53,470 nucleotides of DNA. Source: Streptomyces benahoarensis. GTDB taxonomy: Bacteria; Actinomycetota; Actinomycetes; Streptomycetales; Streptomycetaceae. The stretch covers positions 1-53,470 of the forward strand of contig NZ_VKJP01000008.1 of NCBI RefSeq assembly GCF_007280575.1, written 5' to 3'. A model generated the notes under the pieces. It searched no databases and had not been told where the DNA came from. It was given only the letters and a program-made list of their open reading frames with translations. How positions within the stretch are numbered: position 1 is the first letter of the stretch; every line of letters starts with the position of its first letter. Position numbers and translations under genes: made by a program. This document shows positions 21,355-33,549 of the stretch, piece after piece.

Positions 21355-23142
21355 ATGACCGAGTATGGCCGGGGCTACCGCTCCGAACCGTGGCATCCCG
21401 AGGACCCGCTCTATGGAGATCAGGGATCCTACGGGGGGCACGCGCAGCACTCCCCGTGGGGCGGCCGGGGCGCCGCCCCGGCCCCTCCGCGGTACGACGG
21501 CGGCTGGGACGGCGCCGCACCCGGCGGTGCGCCGTACGACCCGTACGGCACCCAGCAGCCGCACGACCCGCTGACCGGCCCCTATGTCGATCCGTACGCC
21601 GCCCCCGCCGGCTACCCGTCTCCGCAGGAGCCGCAGGGGTACGCCCAGAACCCGGGTCAGCCGTACGACCAGGGGTCGTACGAGCAGCAGTACCCCCATG
21701 ACCAGCGGTATCCGCAGGATCGGGGGTACCCGCAGGACCAGGGGTACGCCGGGCAGCCGGGGTACCCGCAGGAGCAGCAGTACCCGTACGACCCGCAGTA
21801 CCCGCACGACCCGGCGTACGGTGAGCGGCCGCAGCAGCCGTATCCGCCGCACGACCAGGGCCCGGTCCCGCAGGCGGCGCCCCGTACGGACGAGCCGGAG
21901 GACGACTGGCGGCCGGACGGCGGGCGGGAGCCCGACCCCGACCACGCGTTCTTCGCCGACGATCCGGCGGACGACCGGCCGGACGCGGACGACGAGGACG
22001 AGCGCGCGGCCGACGTCCGCTCCGGCCACGAGGGCCGCGGCAAGAAGACCAAGCGCCGGGGCGGCTGCGCCCGCTTTCTCATCGCCGTGGTGATCGCCGC
22101 CGGTGTCGGCGGGGCCGGATACGTCGGCTACCGGTTCTACGAAAGCCATATCGCCAGCCCCCCGGACTTCGCGGGCGAGGGCTCCGGCGCGCTCCAGGTC
22201 GAGATTCCGGACGGCGCACCGATCCAGCAAATGGGGCAGATCCTCAAAAAGGAAGGCGTCGTCAAGAGCGTCGACGCCTTCACTGCCGCGGCGAAGGAGA
22301 ACCCGAAGGGTTCGGGGCTCCAGCCCGGCAGTTATTCGATGCGCCTCCACATGTCGGCGGCGTCCGCCGTGGACCTGATGATGGACCCGAAGAGCCGTAA
22401 CGGCCTGACGGTTCAGGAGGGGCTGCGGGCCGGTGCGGTGTACGACCTCATAGACAAGAAACTCCGGGTGAAGTCCGGCACCACGAAGGCCGCGGCCGAG
22501 AAGAATCTCAAAACCCTCGGACTGCCGGCCTGGGCCAAGGGCTCCACGGAGATCAAGGATCCGCTGGAAGGATTCCTCTACCCCTCGACGTACAACGTGG
22601 GCGGCCAGGCCACCCCCACCGACGTGCTGAAACAGATGGTGGCACGGGCCGATCAGGAGTACGCGCGCTATGACCTGGCGGCGAATGCGAAGAAGTATCA
22701 CCTCGATTCCCCGCTCCAGTTGCTGAGCGTCGCCAGCCTGACGCAGGCGGAGGGCATAACCCACGAGGACTTCCGCAAGATGGCCGCGGTCATCTACAAC
22801 CGGCTCGATCCGGGTAACGTGGCCACCAACCACAAGATCGAATTCGACTCGACGTACAACTACGTGAAGAACCAGAGCAAGATCAATATTGGGATCGACG
22901 AGATCAGGCGTTACGACGATCCCTACAACACCTACGTCTACCAAGGTCTCCCGCCGGGACCGATCGGTAATCCGGGCGCCGATGCGCTGAAGGCGGCGGT
23001 CGATCCGGACAACTCCCAGAAGTGGCTCTTCTTCATCTCCGTCGACGGAAAGAAGACCGACTTCACCACGAATCTCACGGACCACAACAAGCTCGTGCAG
23101 CAGTTCAATGAGCGGCAGCAGGCACAGAAGCAGAATGGCTGA
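21355..23142 (+). CDS. mltG: Endolytic transglycosylase MltG
   Basis: MltG (YceG) cleaves nascent peptidoglycan strands at the outer face of the membrane. The 595-residue protein starts with an unusual, about 235-residue cytoplasmic region very rich in Tyr, Pro, Gln, Gly and Asp, containing many short YPQD/YPHD/QGY-like repeats. A basic KKTKRR stretch and a single membrane helix (about 239-257) follow, then the YceG domain, with the catalytic glutamate in LTQAEGITHEDF (Glu466), VIYNRL and PGPIGNPG. E. coli MltG lacks the long N-terminal region. The gene ends inside a possible early aroE start. Confidence 0.93.
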   Translation: MTEYGRGYRSEPWHPEDPLYGDQGSYGGHAQHSPWGGRGAAPAPPRYDGGWDGAAPGGAPYDPYGTQQPHDPLTGPYVDPYAAPAGYPSPQEPQGYAQNPGQPYDQGSYEQQYPHDQRYPQDRGYPQDQGYAGQPGYPQEQQYPYDPQYPHDPAYGERPQQPYPPHDQGPVPQAAPRTDEPEDDWRPDGGREPDPDHAFFADDPADDRPDADDEDERAADVRSGHEGRGKKTKRRGGCARFLIAVVIAAGVGGAGYVGYRFYESHIASPPDFAGEGSGALQVEIPDGAPIQQMGQILKKEGVVKSVDAFTAAAKENPKGSGLQPGSYSMRLHMSAASAVDLMMDPKSRNGLTVQEGLRAGAVYDLIDKKLRVKSGTTKAAAEKNLKTLGLPAWAKGSTEIKDPLEGFLYPSTYNVGGQATPTDVLKQMVARADQEYARYDLAANAKKYHLDSPLQLLSVASLTQAEGITHEDFRKMAAVIYNRLDPGNVATNHKIEFDSTYNYVKNQSKINIGIDEIRRYDDPYNTYVYQGLPPGPIGNPGADALKAAVDPDNSQKWLFFISVDGKKTDFTTNLTDHNKLVQQFNERQQAQKQNG

Positions 23143-23152
23143 GGGCAGGGCA

Positions 23153-23980
23153 GTGTCGGACAGCAAGCAGGCGGCGGTTCTGGGATCGCCGATCGCCCAC
23201 TCCCTCTCGCCGGTCCTGCACCGTGCCGCCTACCGCGAACTGGGCCTGGACGACTGGGAGTACGGCCGCTTCGACATCGACGAGGCGTCGCTGCCCGTCT
23301 TCATGGAGAAGCTGGACGCGAGCTGGGCCGGGCTCTCGCTGACCATGCCGCTCAAGCGCGCGGTCATCCCGCTGCTGGACGAGATCAGCGCCACCGCCGC
23401 CTGCGTCGAGGCCGTCAACACGGTCGTCCTCACCGACGACGGGCGCCGCACCGGCGACAACACCGACATCCCCGGCATGGTCGCGGCGCTGCGCGAACGC
23501 GGGGTGACCCGGGTCGAGCGGGCCGCCGTCCTCGGCGCCGGCGCCACCGCCTCCTCGGCGCTCGCCGCGCTCGCGCAGATCTGCACCGGCGAGGTCACCG
23601 CGTACGTCCGCAGCGCCCCGCGCGCCGCCGAGATGCGCGGCTGGGGCGAACGCCTGGGCGTCGCGGTCGCCACCGCGCCCTGGGATGCCGCCGCCGAGGC
23701 GTTCCACGCGCCGCTGGTCGTCGCCACCACCCCGGCAGGCACCACCGACGCCCTCGCCACCGCCGTCCCCGAGGCGCCCGGCACCCTCTTCGACGTGCTG
23801 TACGAGCCCTGGCCCACTGCGCTGGCGGCCGCCTGGTCGGCCCGCGGCGGCGCGGTCGTCGGCGGCCTCGATCTGCTGGTGCACCAGGCGGTCCTCCAGG
23901 TCGAGTCGATGACCGGGCGGGCCCCCGCTCCGCTGGCCGCGATGCGCGCGGCGGGCGAGCGGGCCCTCGCCGCCCGCTGA
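23153..23980 (+). CDS. aroE: Shikimate dehydrogenase
   Basis: AroE reduces 3-dehydroshikimate to shikimate with NADPH, the fourth step of the aromatic pathway. The 275-residue protein has the substrate motif SLSP (Ser17, Ser19), the catalytic lysine K68 (MPLKR) with Asp105 (GDNTDIPG), and a Rossmann motif GAGATASSA. The GTG at 23153 follows GAGGG; an ATG at 23135 would overlap the mltG stop and add six residues. It opens the aro block of this window. Confidence 0.93.
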   Translation: MSDSKQAAVLGSPIAHSLSPVLHRAAYRELGLDDWEYGRFDIDEASLPVFMEKLDASWAGLSLTMPLKRAVIPLLDEISATAACVEAVNTVVLTDDGRRTGDNTDIPGMVAALRERGVTRVERAAVLGAGATASSALAALAQICTGEVTAYVRSAPRAAEMRGWGERLGVAVATAPWDAAAEAFHAPLVVATTPAGTTDALATAVPEAPGTLFDVLYEPWPTALAAAWSARGGAVVGGLDLLVHQAVLQVESMTGRAPAPLAAMRAAGERALAAR

Positions 23981-24091
23981 CCGGCCGCGCCCGCCCGGTC
24001 CGCTCCCTGGACGCGGCGCGGTCCGCCCGCCGCGACGTGGGAGGATCGGGGGAGTAGACGTAGGCGCAGGAGCAGGACAAAAGGAGCACCG

Positions 24092-26915
<2,824 letters not shown>

Positions 26916-26917
26916 AC

Positions 26918-26980
26918 GAGCGAAGCGAGAGAACCATCAAGAGGTGCGCCCCTGGCGAATGCCAGGCCGAGCGAAGCGAG
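26918..26980 (+). repeat. Duplicated GAGCGAAGCGAG element flanking a hairpin
   Basis: The 12-mer GAGCGAAGCGAG occurs at 26918-26929 and again at 26969-26980. Between them is a small hairpin CCTGGC-GAAT-GCCAGG (26951-26966). The 12-mer reads the same backwards on one strand (mirror repeat). The set fills the gap between aroB and aroQ and supplies the aroQ ribosome-binding region (GAGGG). Confidence 0.7.
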
Positions 26981-26988
26981 GGATGGGC

Positions 26989-27429
26989 ATGAGCCGCCGG
27001 GTGCTGGTCCTCAACGGTCCCAACCTCGGCCGCCTGGGCTCCCGCGAGCCGGACGTCTACGGTGCCACCTCCTACGCGGGCCTGGTCGAGGAGTGCGCCC
27101 GGCTCGGCAAGGAGCTGGGGCTGGACGCCGAGGTGCGGGAGACCAACGACGAGGGCGAGATGGTCCGCTGGCTGCACGAGGCCGCGGACGGCTCGATCCC
27201 GGTGGTCATCAACCCCGGCGCGTTCACGCACTACTCGTACGCCCTGCGGGACGCGGCGGCGCAGCGCACCGCTCCGCTGGTCGAGGTGCACATCTCGAAC
27301 CCGTACGCCCGCGAGGAGTTCCGCCACAACTCGGTCATCGCGGCGGTGGCCAGCGGTACGGTCGCCGGTTTCGGCATCGGCTCCTACCGCCTGGCGCTGC
27401 GCGCGGTGGCCGAGGAACTGGCCGACTGA
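26989..27429 (+). CDS. aroQ: Type II 3-dehydroquinate dehydratase
   Basis: AroQ removes water from 3-dehydroquinate to form 3-dehydroshikimate; the type II enzyme is a dodecamer working through an enolate. The 146-residue protein has [17 protein letters not shown] with the catalytic Tyr24, NPGAFTHYS (Asn75, His81) and [15 protein letters not shown] (His101). The ATG at 26989 with GAGGG upstream gives the usual length. It follows aroB after a repeat-bearing 73-base gap. Confidence 0.95.
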   Translation: MSRRVLVLNGPNLGRLGSREPDVYGATSYAGLVEECARLGKELGLDAEVRETNDEGEMVRWLHEAADGSIPVVINPGAFTHYSYALRDAAAQRTAPLVEVHISNPYAREEFRHNSVIAAVASGTVAGFGIGSYRLALRAVAEELAD

Positions 27430-27662
27430 CCGCCGCCCGGGCCGGGTCCACGCCGTCGCGGACACGCCCTGGCGAGGCACCTTCCGCCGCCCCCGGCCGT
27501 TCACACCGTGAGCGCCGGGGGCGGTACCGTTCGTCAGCAGTACCGCACGGACCCGCGGCCTCGGCGCCGCACCGGCCCGCCCGGCGGGCGCCCGGTGTGC
27601 CGGACGGCCGCCCGGCATCCGCGCACCGCACCCAGTCGATCCCACGAGACGGAGACCACCGG

Positions 27663-28604
27663 ATGCAGTACGCAGTGGGGGCTCCGCTGCCGCCCCGCCA
27701 CCAGACGCAGGAGCAGGGGGCGACCCTGAGCTGGACCCCCGGCCCCGGTCACCCCGTGCCGCCGGGCCCGCCGCCGTCCCCGTCCGTGCCGCCGAGCGGC
27801 CCGCATCCGGGCGCCGTACCTCCCGGGGCCGGACATCCGGGCGCCGGGCAGCCGGGCGCCGCGCCCCCCGGGGCCGGGCAGCCGGGCGCCGCACAGCCGG
27901 GGTGGAGCGCCCCGGCGCCGCAGTCCGCGCCGCCCGTCGTGGACACCACGGGCACCGCCGGGTCCACCGGCCACATCCAGCTGCCGCCCGGCGCCCCCGT
28001 CGCGCTGCCCAGCCCCCCGGCCGGGACCGCCGCCCCCGACGCCGCGCACACCGCCGTCGCCGTGCTGCTCATAGGCCCGGCCGGGGCGGGCAAGACGAGC
28101 GTGGCCCGCCACTGGGCCGACTGCCGCCGGGTGCCCACCGCGCACATCAGCCTCGACGACGTCCGCGAATGGGTGCGCTCCGGCTTCGCCGACCCGCAGC
28201 AGGGGTGGAACGACCACTCCGAGGCGCAGTATCGTCTCGCCCGCCGCACCTGCGGCTTCGCCGCCCGCAACTTCCTCGCCAACGGCGTCTCCTGCATCCT
28301 CGACGACGCCGTCTTCCCCGACCGCCCGGTCGTCGGCCTCGGCGGCTGGAAGCGCCATGTGGGCCCGGGGCTGCTGCCGATCGTGCTGCTGCCCGGCCTG
28401 GAGATCGTTCTGGAGCGCAACGCCCGCCGCAGCGGCAACCGTCGCCTCTCCGACGAGGAAGTGGCCCGGATACACGGCCGGATGGCGGGCTGGTACGGCT
28501 CCGGCCTGCCGATCATCGACAACTCCCAGCACGACGTCGCGACCACCGCGCGGATGCTCGACGACGTCCTCGCCCGCAGCCTCGCCTCGCCGCCCAGCTG
28601 GTGA
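27663..28604 (+). CDS. P-loop ATP-binding protein with Pro/Gly-rich N-terminus
   Basis: The 313-residue protein has a disordered N-terminus (about 20-125) rich in Pro, Gly and Ala, with repeats of the GAGQPGAAPPGAGQPGA kind. A P-loop domain of the nucleoside/polynucleotide-kinase type follows: Walker A GPAGAGKT (138-145), a LDDVREW segment, and R-rich lid-like segments (LERNARRSGNRRL). It resembles AAA_33-type kinases. The substrate is unknown. A Streptomyces-conserved gene between aroQ and the M24 peptidase is expected at this position. The 233-base gap upstream shows no clear feature. Confidence 0.72.
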   Translation: MQYAVGAPLPPRHQTQEQGATLSWTPGPGHPVPPGPPPSPSVPPSGPHPGAVPPGAGHPGAGQPGAAPPGAGQPGAAQPGWSAPAPQSAPPVVDTTGTAGSTGHIQLPPGAPVALPSPPAGTAAPDAAHTAVAVLLIGPAGAGKTSVARHWADCRRVPTAHISLDDVREWVRSGFADPQQGWNDHSEAQYRLARRTCGFAARNFLANGVSCILDDAVFPDRPVVGLGGWKRHVGPGLLPIVLLPGLEIVLERNARRSGNRRLSDEEVARIHGRMAGWYGSGLPIIDNSQHDVATTARMLDDVLARSLASPPSW

Positions 28605-28698
28605 CCGGCCGGTGGGCGGAGGTGGCGGGTCCGGGCCGGGTACCCCGCCCGGCCGCTCTCGACCGGCCCGCGGGGTGATTCGCCCGTAAGCTCGGGAT

Positions 28699-29805
28699 AT
28701 GTCCGAGCTGTACGCGGCCCGGCGCACGCGGCTGCGGGACCGCTGCGCGGCGACCGGAAGCACCGCCGCCCTGATCTCGCGCCCCGCCAACGTCCGCTAT
28801 CTCACCGGTTCCGCGCCCGCCGGCGCCGCACTCCTGCTGGGCCCGGCCGCGGACGTGCTGCTCTGCGGCGCCCCGCTGACCGGCGACCCGTCCGAGGGGC
28901 GTCCCGCCGACGACATCCGCGTCACCGTGCTGCCCGCCCGCGACGGCGATCCCGTGGTGGCCGGCGCCGATCTGGCGGCGCAGGCCGGGGCCACCACCCT
29001 CGCCGTCGAGGAACACCATCTGACCGTCGCCCGGCACCGGGCGCTCGGCCGGGTCGTGCCGCGGCTGCGCCTGGCCGATGTGGCCTGTGCCGTCGAGGCG
29101 CAGCGGCTGATCAAGGACGACGACGAGATCTCCTGTCTGCGCATCGCCGCGGAGATCACCGATCAGGCGCTCGGCGAACTCCTGGAGTCGATCCTGGTCG
29201 GCCGCACCGAGCGGCATCTCGCCCTGGAGCTGGAGCGCCGCCTCGTTGACCACGGCGCGGACGGCCCGGCGTTCGCGACCTCGGTGGCGACCGGCCCGCA
29301 CTCCGGCCGTCCGGGGCATCTGCCCACCGACCGCCGGGTCGAGGAAGGGGACTTCCTCAGCGTCGGCCTCGGCGCGAACTACCGCGGCTACCGCTGCGAG
29401 ATCGGCCGGACCTTCGTCATCGGCACCACCCCCGCGGACTGGCAGATCGAGCTGTACGACCTGGTTTTCGCAGCCCAGCGGGCCGGTCGGGAGGCCCTGG
29501 CGCCGGGTGTGGAGTGCCGTGAAGTGGACCGGGTGACCCGTCATCTGCTGGAATCCGCCGGGCACGGGGAACGGCTCGGACCGTGGACCGGACACGGCGT
29601 GGGGCTCGAAATCGATGAGGACCCTCAGCTGTCGCCTGCGGCCATGGGTAAACTGGACGCTTGCGTGCCGGTCACCGTCGAGCCAGGGGTCCACATCCCG
29701 GGCCGTGGGGGTGTCCGGATCGACGACACCCTCGTCGTCCGCCCCGAGGCGGACGGCGGACCCGAGCTACTCACGATCACTACCAAGGAGCTGCTCGCCC
29801 TGTGA
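28699..29805 (+). CDS. M24-family (aminopeptidase P-like) protein with altered metal site
   Basis: The 368-residue protein has the creatinase-type N-terminal domain (about 5-130) and a pita-bread M24 domain (about 140-365), and is usually named Xaa-Pro aminopeptidase. The five metal ligands expected of that family (Asp, Asp, His, Glu, Glu) align to Gly223 (SVGLGANY), Glu234 (RCEIGRT), His299 (TGHGVG), Glu328 (VEPG) and Asp342 (RIDD). The first ligand is lost and two are swapped, so ordinary two-metal peptidase activity is doubtful. It lies directly upstream of efp. It may have a non-peptidase role or altered chemistry. Confidence 0.82.
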   Translation: MSELYAARRTRLRDRCAATGSTAALISRPANVRYLTGSAPAGAALLLGPAADVLLCGAPLTGDPSEGRPADDIRVTVLPARDGDPVVAGADLAAQAGATTLAVEEHHLTVARHRALGRVVPRLRLADVACAVEAQRLIKDDDEISCLRIAAEITDQALGELLESILVGRTERHLALELERRLVDHGADGPAFATSVATGPHSGRPGHLPTDRRVEEGDFLSVGLGANYRGYRCEIGRTFVIGTTPADWQIELYDLVFAAQRAGREALAPGVECREVDRVTRHLLESAGHGERLGPWTGHGVGLEIDEDPQLSPAAMGKLDACVPVTVEPGVHIPGRGGVRIDDTLVVRPEADGGPELLTITTKELLAL

Positions 29806-29871
29806 GCCACCGGGCTCGCTACGGGCGGTTTCTCGGTACCCACCACCTGCAGTCCAGGAGATTCCGCAACC

Positions 29872-30438
29872 GTGGCTTCCACGAACGACCTCAAGAACGG
29901 CCTGGTGCTCAAGCTCGAAGGGGGCCAGCTCTGGTCCGTCGTCGAGTTCCAGCACGTCAAGCCCGGTAAGGGCCCGGCCTTCGTCCGCACCAAGCTCAAG
30001 AACGTGCTCTCCGGCAAGGTCGTGGACAAGACCTTCAACGCCGGCGTCAAGGTCGAGACGGCCACCGTCGACAAGCGCGGCATGCAGTTCTCGTACATGG
30101 ACGGCGAGTACTTCGTCTTCATGGACATGGACACCTACGACCAGCTCATGGTCGACCGCAAGGCCGTCGGTGACGCCGCGAACTTCCTCCTTGAGGGCTT
30201 CGAGGCCGTCGTCGCGCAGCACGAGGGCTCGGTGCTCTACGTCGAGCTGCCGGCCGCCGTCGAGCTGGTCATCCAGCACACCGAGCCCGGCGTCCAGGGC
30301 GACCGCTCCACCGGCGGCTCCAAGCCCGCCACCCTGGAGACCGGCTACGAGATCCAGGTCCCGCTCTTCATCACCGAGGGCGAGAAGATCAAGGTCGACA
30401 CCCGCTCCGGTGAGTACCTCGGCCGGGTGAACAGCTAA
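29872..30438 (+). CDS. efp: Translation elongation factor P
   Basis: EF-P binds ribosomes stalled on polyproline runs and promotes peptide-bond formation. The 188-residue protein has the three-beta-barrel layout with the loop KPGKGPAF, whose tip lysine (Lys33) is the residue modified in E. coli. The family signature ending [14 protein letters not shown] is at the C-terminus. The GTG at 29872 follows AGGAG. The proteome here is Pro-rich (SecD insert, RelA, MltG and the P-loop protein), which fits a need for EF-P. nusB starts two bases after its stop. Confidence 0.96.
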   Translation: MASTNDLKNGLVLKLEGGQLWSVVEFQHVKPGKGPAFVRTKLKNVLSGKVVDKTFNAGVKVETATVDKRGMQFSYMDGEYFVFMDMDTYDQLMVDRKAVGDAANFLLEGFEAVVAQHEGSVLYVELPAAVELVIQHTEPGVQGDRSTGGSKPATLETGYEIQVPLFITEGEKIKVDTRSGEYLGRVNS

Positions 30439-30440
30439 CC

Positions 30441-30875
30441 GTGGCCGCCCGTAACAAGGCCCGTAAGCGCGCCTTCCAGATCCTCTTCGAGGCCGATCAG
30501 CGCGGGGCCGACGTGCAGTCCGTGCTCGCGGACTGGATGCGGCACGCCCGGACCGACCCGAGGCAGCCGCCGGTCAACGAGTTCACCCTGGAGCTTGTCG
30601 AGGGGTATGCGGACCACATCGCCCGCATCGACGAACTGCTCGACACCTACTCCGTCGACTGGCCGCTGGACCGGATGCCGGTCGTCGACCGCAACATCCT
30701 CCGGCTCGCCGCGTACGAGCTGATCTGGGTGGACGCGACGCCCGACGCGGTGGCGATCGACGAAGCGGTGCAGCTGGCCAAGGAGTTCTCCACGGACGAC
30801 TCCCCGGCGTTCGTCAACGGGCTGCTGGCCCGGCTGAAGGACCTGAAGCCGACCCTGCGGCGCGAGACGCGATAG
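30441..30875 (+). CDS. nusB: Transcription antitermination protein NusB
   Basis: NusB binds boxA RNA with NusE (S10) to antiterminate rRNA transcription. The 144-residue all-helical protein has the N-terminal ARNKARKRAFQILFEAD and the C-terminal DEAVQLAKEFSTDDSPAFVNGLLARL. The GTG start at 30441 lies two bases after the efp stop, so efp and nusB form one unit. A strong terminator follows. Confidence 0.95.
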   Translation: MAARNKARKRAFQILFEADQRGADVQSVLADWMRHARTDPRQPPVNEFTLELVEGYADHIARIDELLDTYSVDWPLDRMPVVDRNILRLAAYELIWVDATPDAVAIDEAVQLAKEFSTDDSPAFVNGLLARLKDLKPTLRRETR

Positions 30876-30910
30876 CAGCACACCCGGGGCTCACCCGGTG
30901 GCACCCGTGA

Positions 30911-30949
30911 AAGGGCCCGGAGCGCGCAGCACAGGCGCTCCGGGCCCTT
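30911..30949 (+). terminator. Terminator after nusB
   Basis: A perfect 15-bp stem AAGGGCCCGGAGCGC (30911-30925) pairs with 30935-30949 across a 9-base loop and ends in CTT. It lies 36 bases past the nusB stop. Confidence 0.88.
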
Positions 30950-31032
30950 CGCGCTGCCGGGGGACGGTGAGAGCCCGTGAGGGGCCGGCCCTGGCCGCCT
31001 GGCCGCCTGGCCACGCTCTCGCCCGTACGAAC

Positions 31033-31072
31033 GACGAACCGCCGCCCCGGTACTCCGGGACGGCGGTTCGTC
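31033..31072 (-). terminator. Terminator of bldD
   Basis: A 12-bp stem GACGAACCGCCG (31033-31044) pairs with 31061-31072, with an inner CCCGG/CCGGG hairpin. It stands 21 bases past the bldD stop and can also serve nusB readthrough. Confidence 0.8.
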
Positions 31073-31093
31073 GGTTTACTGCTGCGGGACGGC

Positions 31094-31594
31094 TCAGAGG
31101 TCGTCGTGGGCGACCGCGCGGCGCGCGTCGGCGTCCAGCACACCCCAGCTGATCAGCTGCTCGGTCAGCACCGAGGGGGACTGGTCGTAGATCACCGCGA
31201 GGGTGCGCAGGTCGTCCTGGCGGATCGAGAGGACCTTGCCGTTGTAGTCGCCGCGCTGGCTCTGGATCGTGGCGGCGTAGCGCTGCAGCGGACCGGCCTT
31301 CTCCTGTGGGACGTGGGCGAGGCGCTCCAGGTCCAGCACCAGCTTCGGCGGGGGCTCGGCGGCGCCGCCGGGCGTGGTGCCGGGCAGCAGCTCCTGCACC
31401 GGCACGCCGTAGAAGTCCGCCAGCTCGGCGAGGCGCTGCACCGTCACGGCACGGTCACCGCGCTCGTACGAGCCGACGACCACGGCCTTCCAGCGGCCCT
31501 GCGACTTCTCCTCGACACCGTGGAGCGAGAGGCCCTGCTGGGTGCGGATGGCGCGGAGCTTGGCCCCGAGCTGTTTGGCGTATTCGCTGGACAT
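31094..31594 (-). CDS. bldD: Developmental master regulator BldD
   Basis: BldD represses sporulation genes in vegetative Streptomyces when dimerised by tetrameric c-di-GMP. The 166-residue protein has an N-terminal helix-turn-helix (about 7-70, LGAKLRAIRTQQGLSLHGVEEKS then GSYERGDRAV), a linker and a C-terminal signal domain with both c-di-GMP motifs intact: R114-G-D116 and R125-Q-D-D128, in the positions known from S. coelicolor. The gene is monocistronic, with its own promoter and a dyad operator overlapping it. Its presence marks the organism as a developing actinomycete. Confidence 0.96.
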   Translation of the reverse strand: MSSEYAKQLGAKLRAIRTQQGLSLHGVEEKSQGRWKAVVVGSYERGDRAVTVQRLAELADFYGVPVQELLPGTTPGGAAEPPPKLVLDLERLAHVPQEKAGPLQRYAATIQSQRGDYNGKVLSIRQDDLRTLAVIYDQSPSVLTEQLISWGVLDADARRAVAHDDL

Positions 31595-31647
31595 AAAGCT
31601 CCCCAGACACCTGAATCGAATCGATATGCGGCACGGCCGCGCGGCTG

Positions 31648-31676
31648 GTAACTCACTGTGAGGTTACGCAGCGTAA
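31648..31676. promoter_or_regulatory. Dyad operators at the bldD promoter (probable BldD autoregulation)
   Basis: GTAACTCAC-T-GTGAGGTTAC (31648-31667) is a near-perfect dyad matching the BldD-type half-sites AGTGA/TCACC. A second dyad TTACGC-A-GCGTAA (31664-31676) overlaps it. Together they cover the -10 region of bldD, which fits the known negative autoregulation of bldD. Confidence 0.65.
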
Positions 31677-31690
31677 TCCTCGTTCGTCAA
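31661..31690 (-). promoter_or_regulatory. HrdB-type promoter of bldD
   Basis: On the minus strand TTGACG (31690-31685) and TAACCT (31666-31661) are 18 bases apart, a good match to the housekeeping consensus. Transcription would begin near 31654, giving a leader of about 60 bases before the bldD ATG at 31594. Confidence 0.65.
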
Positions 31691-31785
31691 GCCGGGGGAG
31701 TCCGCGGGGGCCTCCTGGGGTCGCACGGGCGTTCCTGCGCGGCCCTGCTAGCCTGTACGGCGGTACATCCGACGTCCTTTAAGGT

Positions 31786-32465
<680 letters not shown>

Positions 32466-32563
32466 CGCAGCCGCCCCACGGACCCGGCATGCCCGGGGCC
32501 GTACCGCTGCCTGCCCTCCCGACGGACATACCCGTACGCCTTTCTCACCCACGGAGAAACCGG

Positions 32564-33547
32564 ATGAAGCGTGACCTCATCTCGGCCGCCGACCTCACGC
32601 GCGACGACGCCGTCCTGATCCTCGACACCGCCGAGGAGATGGCCCGGGTCGCCGACCGGCCGATCAAGAAACTTCCCACCCTGCGCGGCCGCACCGTCGT
32701 CAACCTCTTCTTCGAGGACTCGACCCGGACGCGGATCTCCTTCGAAGCCGCCGCCAAGCGCCTCTCCGCGGACGTCATCAACTTCTCCGCCAAGGGCTCG
32801 TCGGTCTCCAAGGGCGAATCCCTCAAGGACACCGCCCTCACCCTGGAGGCGATGGGCGCCGACGCCGTCGTCATCCGCCACCCCGACTCCGGCGCCCCGC
32901 ACCGCCTGGCCACCTCCGGCTGGATCGGCGGCTCCGTCGTCAACGCCGGTGACGGCACCCACGAGCACCCCACCCAGGCGCTGCTGGACGCGTTCACCAT
33001 GCGCCGCCGCCTCGTCGGCGTGGACGCCGGGCTCGGCAAGGACCTCGCCGGCTGCCGCATCACGATCGTCGGCGACATCCTGCACAGCCGCGTCGCCCGC
33101 TCCAACGTCCATCTGCTCACCACGCTCGGCGCCGAGGTCACCCTCGTCGCGCCGCCCACCCTGGTGCCGATCGGCGTGGAAAGCTGGCCCTGCGAGGTCT
33201 CGTACGACCTCGACGCCGTCCTCGCGACCTCCGACGCCGTGATGATGCTCCGTGTGCAGCGCGAGCGGATGAACGCCGCCTTCTTCCCGACCGAGCGCGA
33301 GTACGCCCGCCGCTACGGGCTGGACGGCGAGCGCATGGCCCGGATGCCGCAGGACGCCATCGTGATGCACCCCGGCCCGATGAACCGCGGCATGGAGATC
33401 ACCGCAGAGGTCGCCGACTCGCCGCGCTGCACCGCCGTGGAGCAGGTCACCAACGGTGTCAGCATCCGGATGGCCGTCCTCTACCTGCTCCTGGGCGGCA
33501 ACGAACCCGCCCTCACCACCCCCGCCCGCACCGAGGAGAGCAAGTAA
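32564..33547 (+). CDS. pyrB: Aspartate carbamoyltransferase catalytic subunit
   Basis: PyrB joins carbamoyl phosphate and aspartate to form carbamoyl-aspartate, the first committed step of UMP synthesis. The 327-residue protein carries the carbamoyl-phosphate motif [13 protein letters not shown] (STRTR, 53-57), HPTQALLD and a C-terminal [10 protein letters not shown]. No regulatory pyrI subunit gene is adjacent, as usual for the actinobacterial type. The ATG at 32564 follows GGAGA. pyrC begins two bases after the stop. Confidence 0.96.
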   Translation: MKRDLISAADLTRDDAVLILDTAEEMARVADRPIKKLPTLRGRTVVNLFFEDSTRTRISFEAAAKRLSADVINFSAKGSSVSKGESLKDTALTLEAMGADAVVIRHPDSGAPHRLATSGWIGGSVVNAGDGTHEHPTQALLDAFTMRRRLVGVDAGLGKDLAGCRITIVGDILHSRVARSNVHLLTTLGAEVTLVAPPTLVPIGVESWPCEVSYDLDAVLATSDAVMMLRVQRERMNAAFFPTEREYARRYGLDGERMARMPQDAIVMHPGPMNRGMEITAEVADSPRCTAVEQVTNGVSIRMAVLYLLLGGNEPALTTPARTEESK

Positions 33548-33549
33548 CC

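Noticed and set aside
21487-21850. CRISPR-like repeats
   Set aside because: The repeated units are degenerate in-frame codons of the MltG Tyr/Pro/Gln tail, without constant repeat length or unique spacers.
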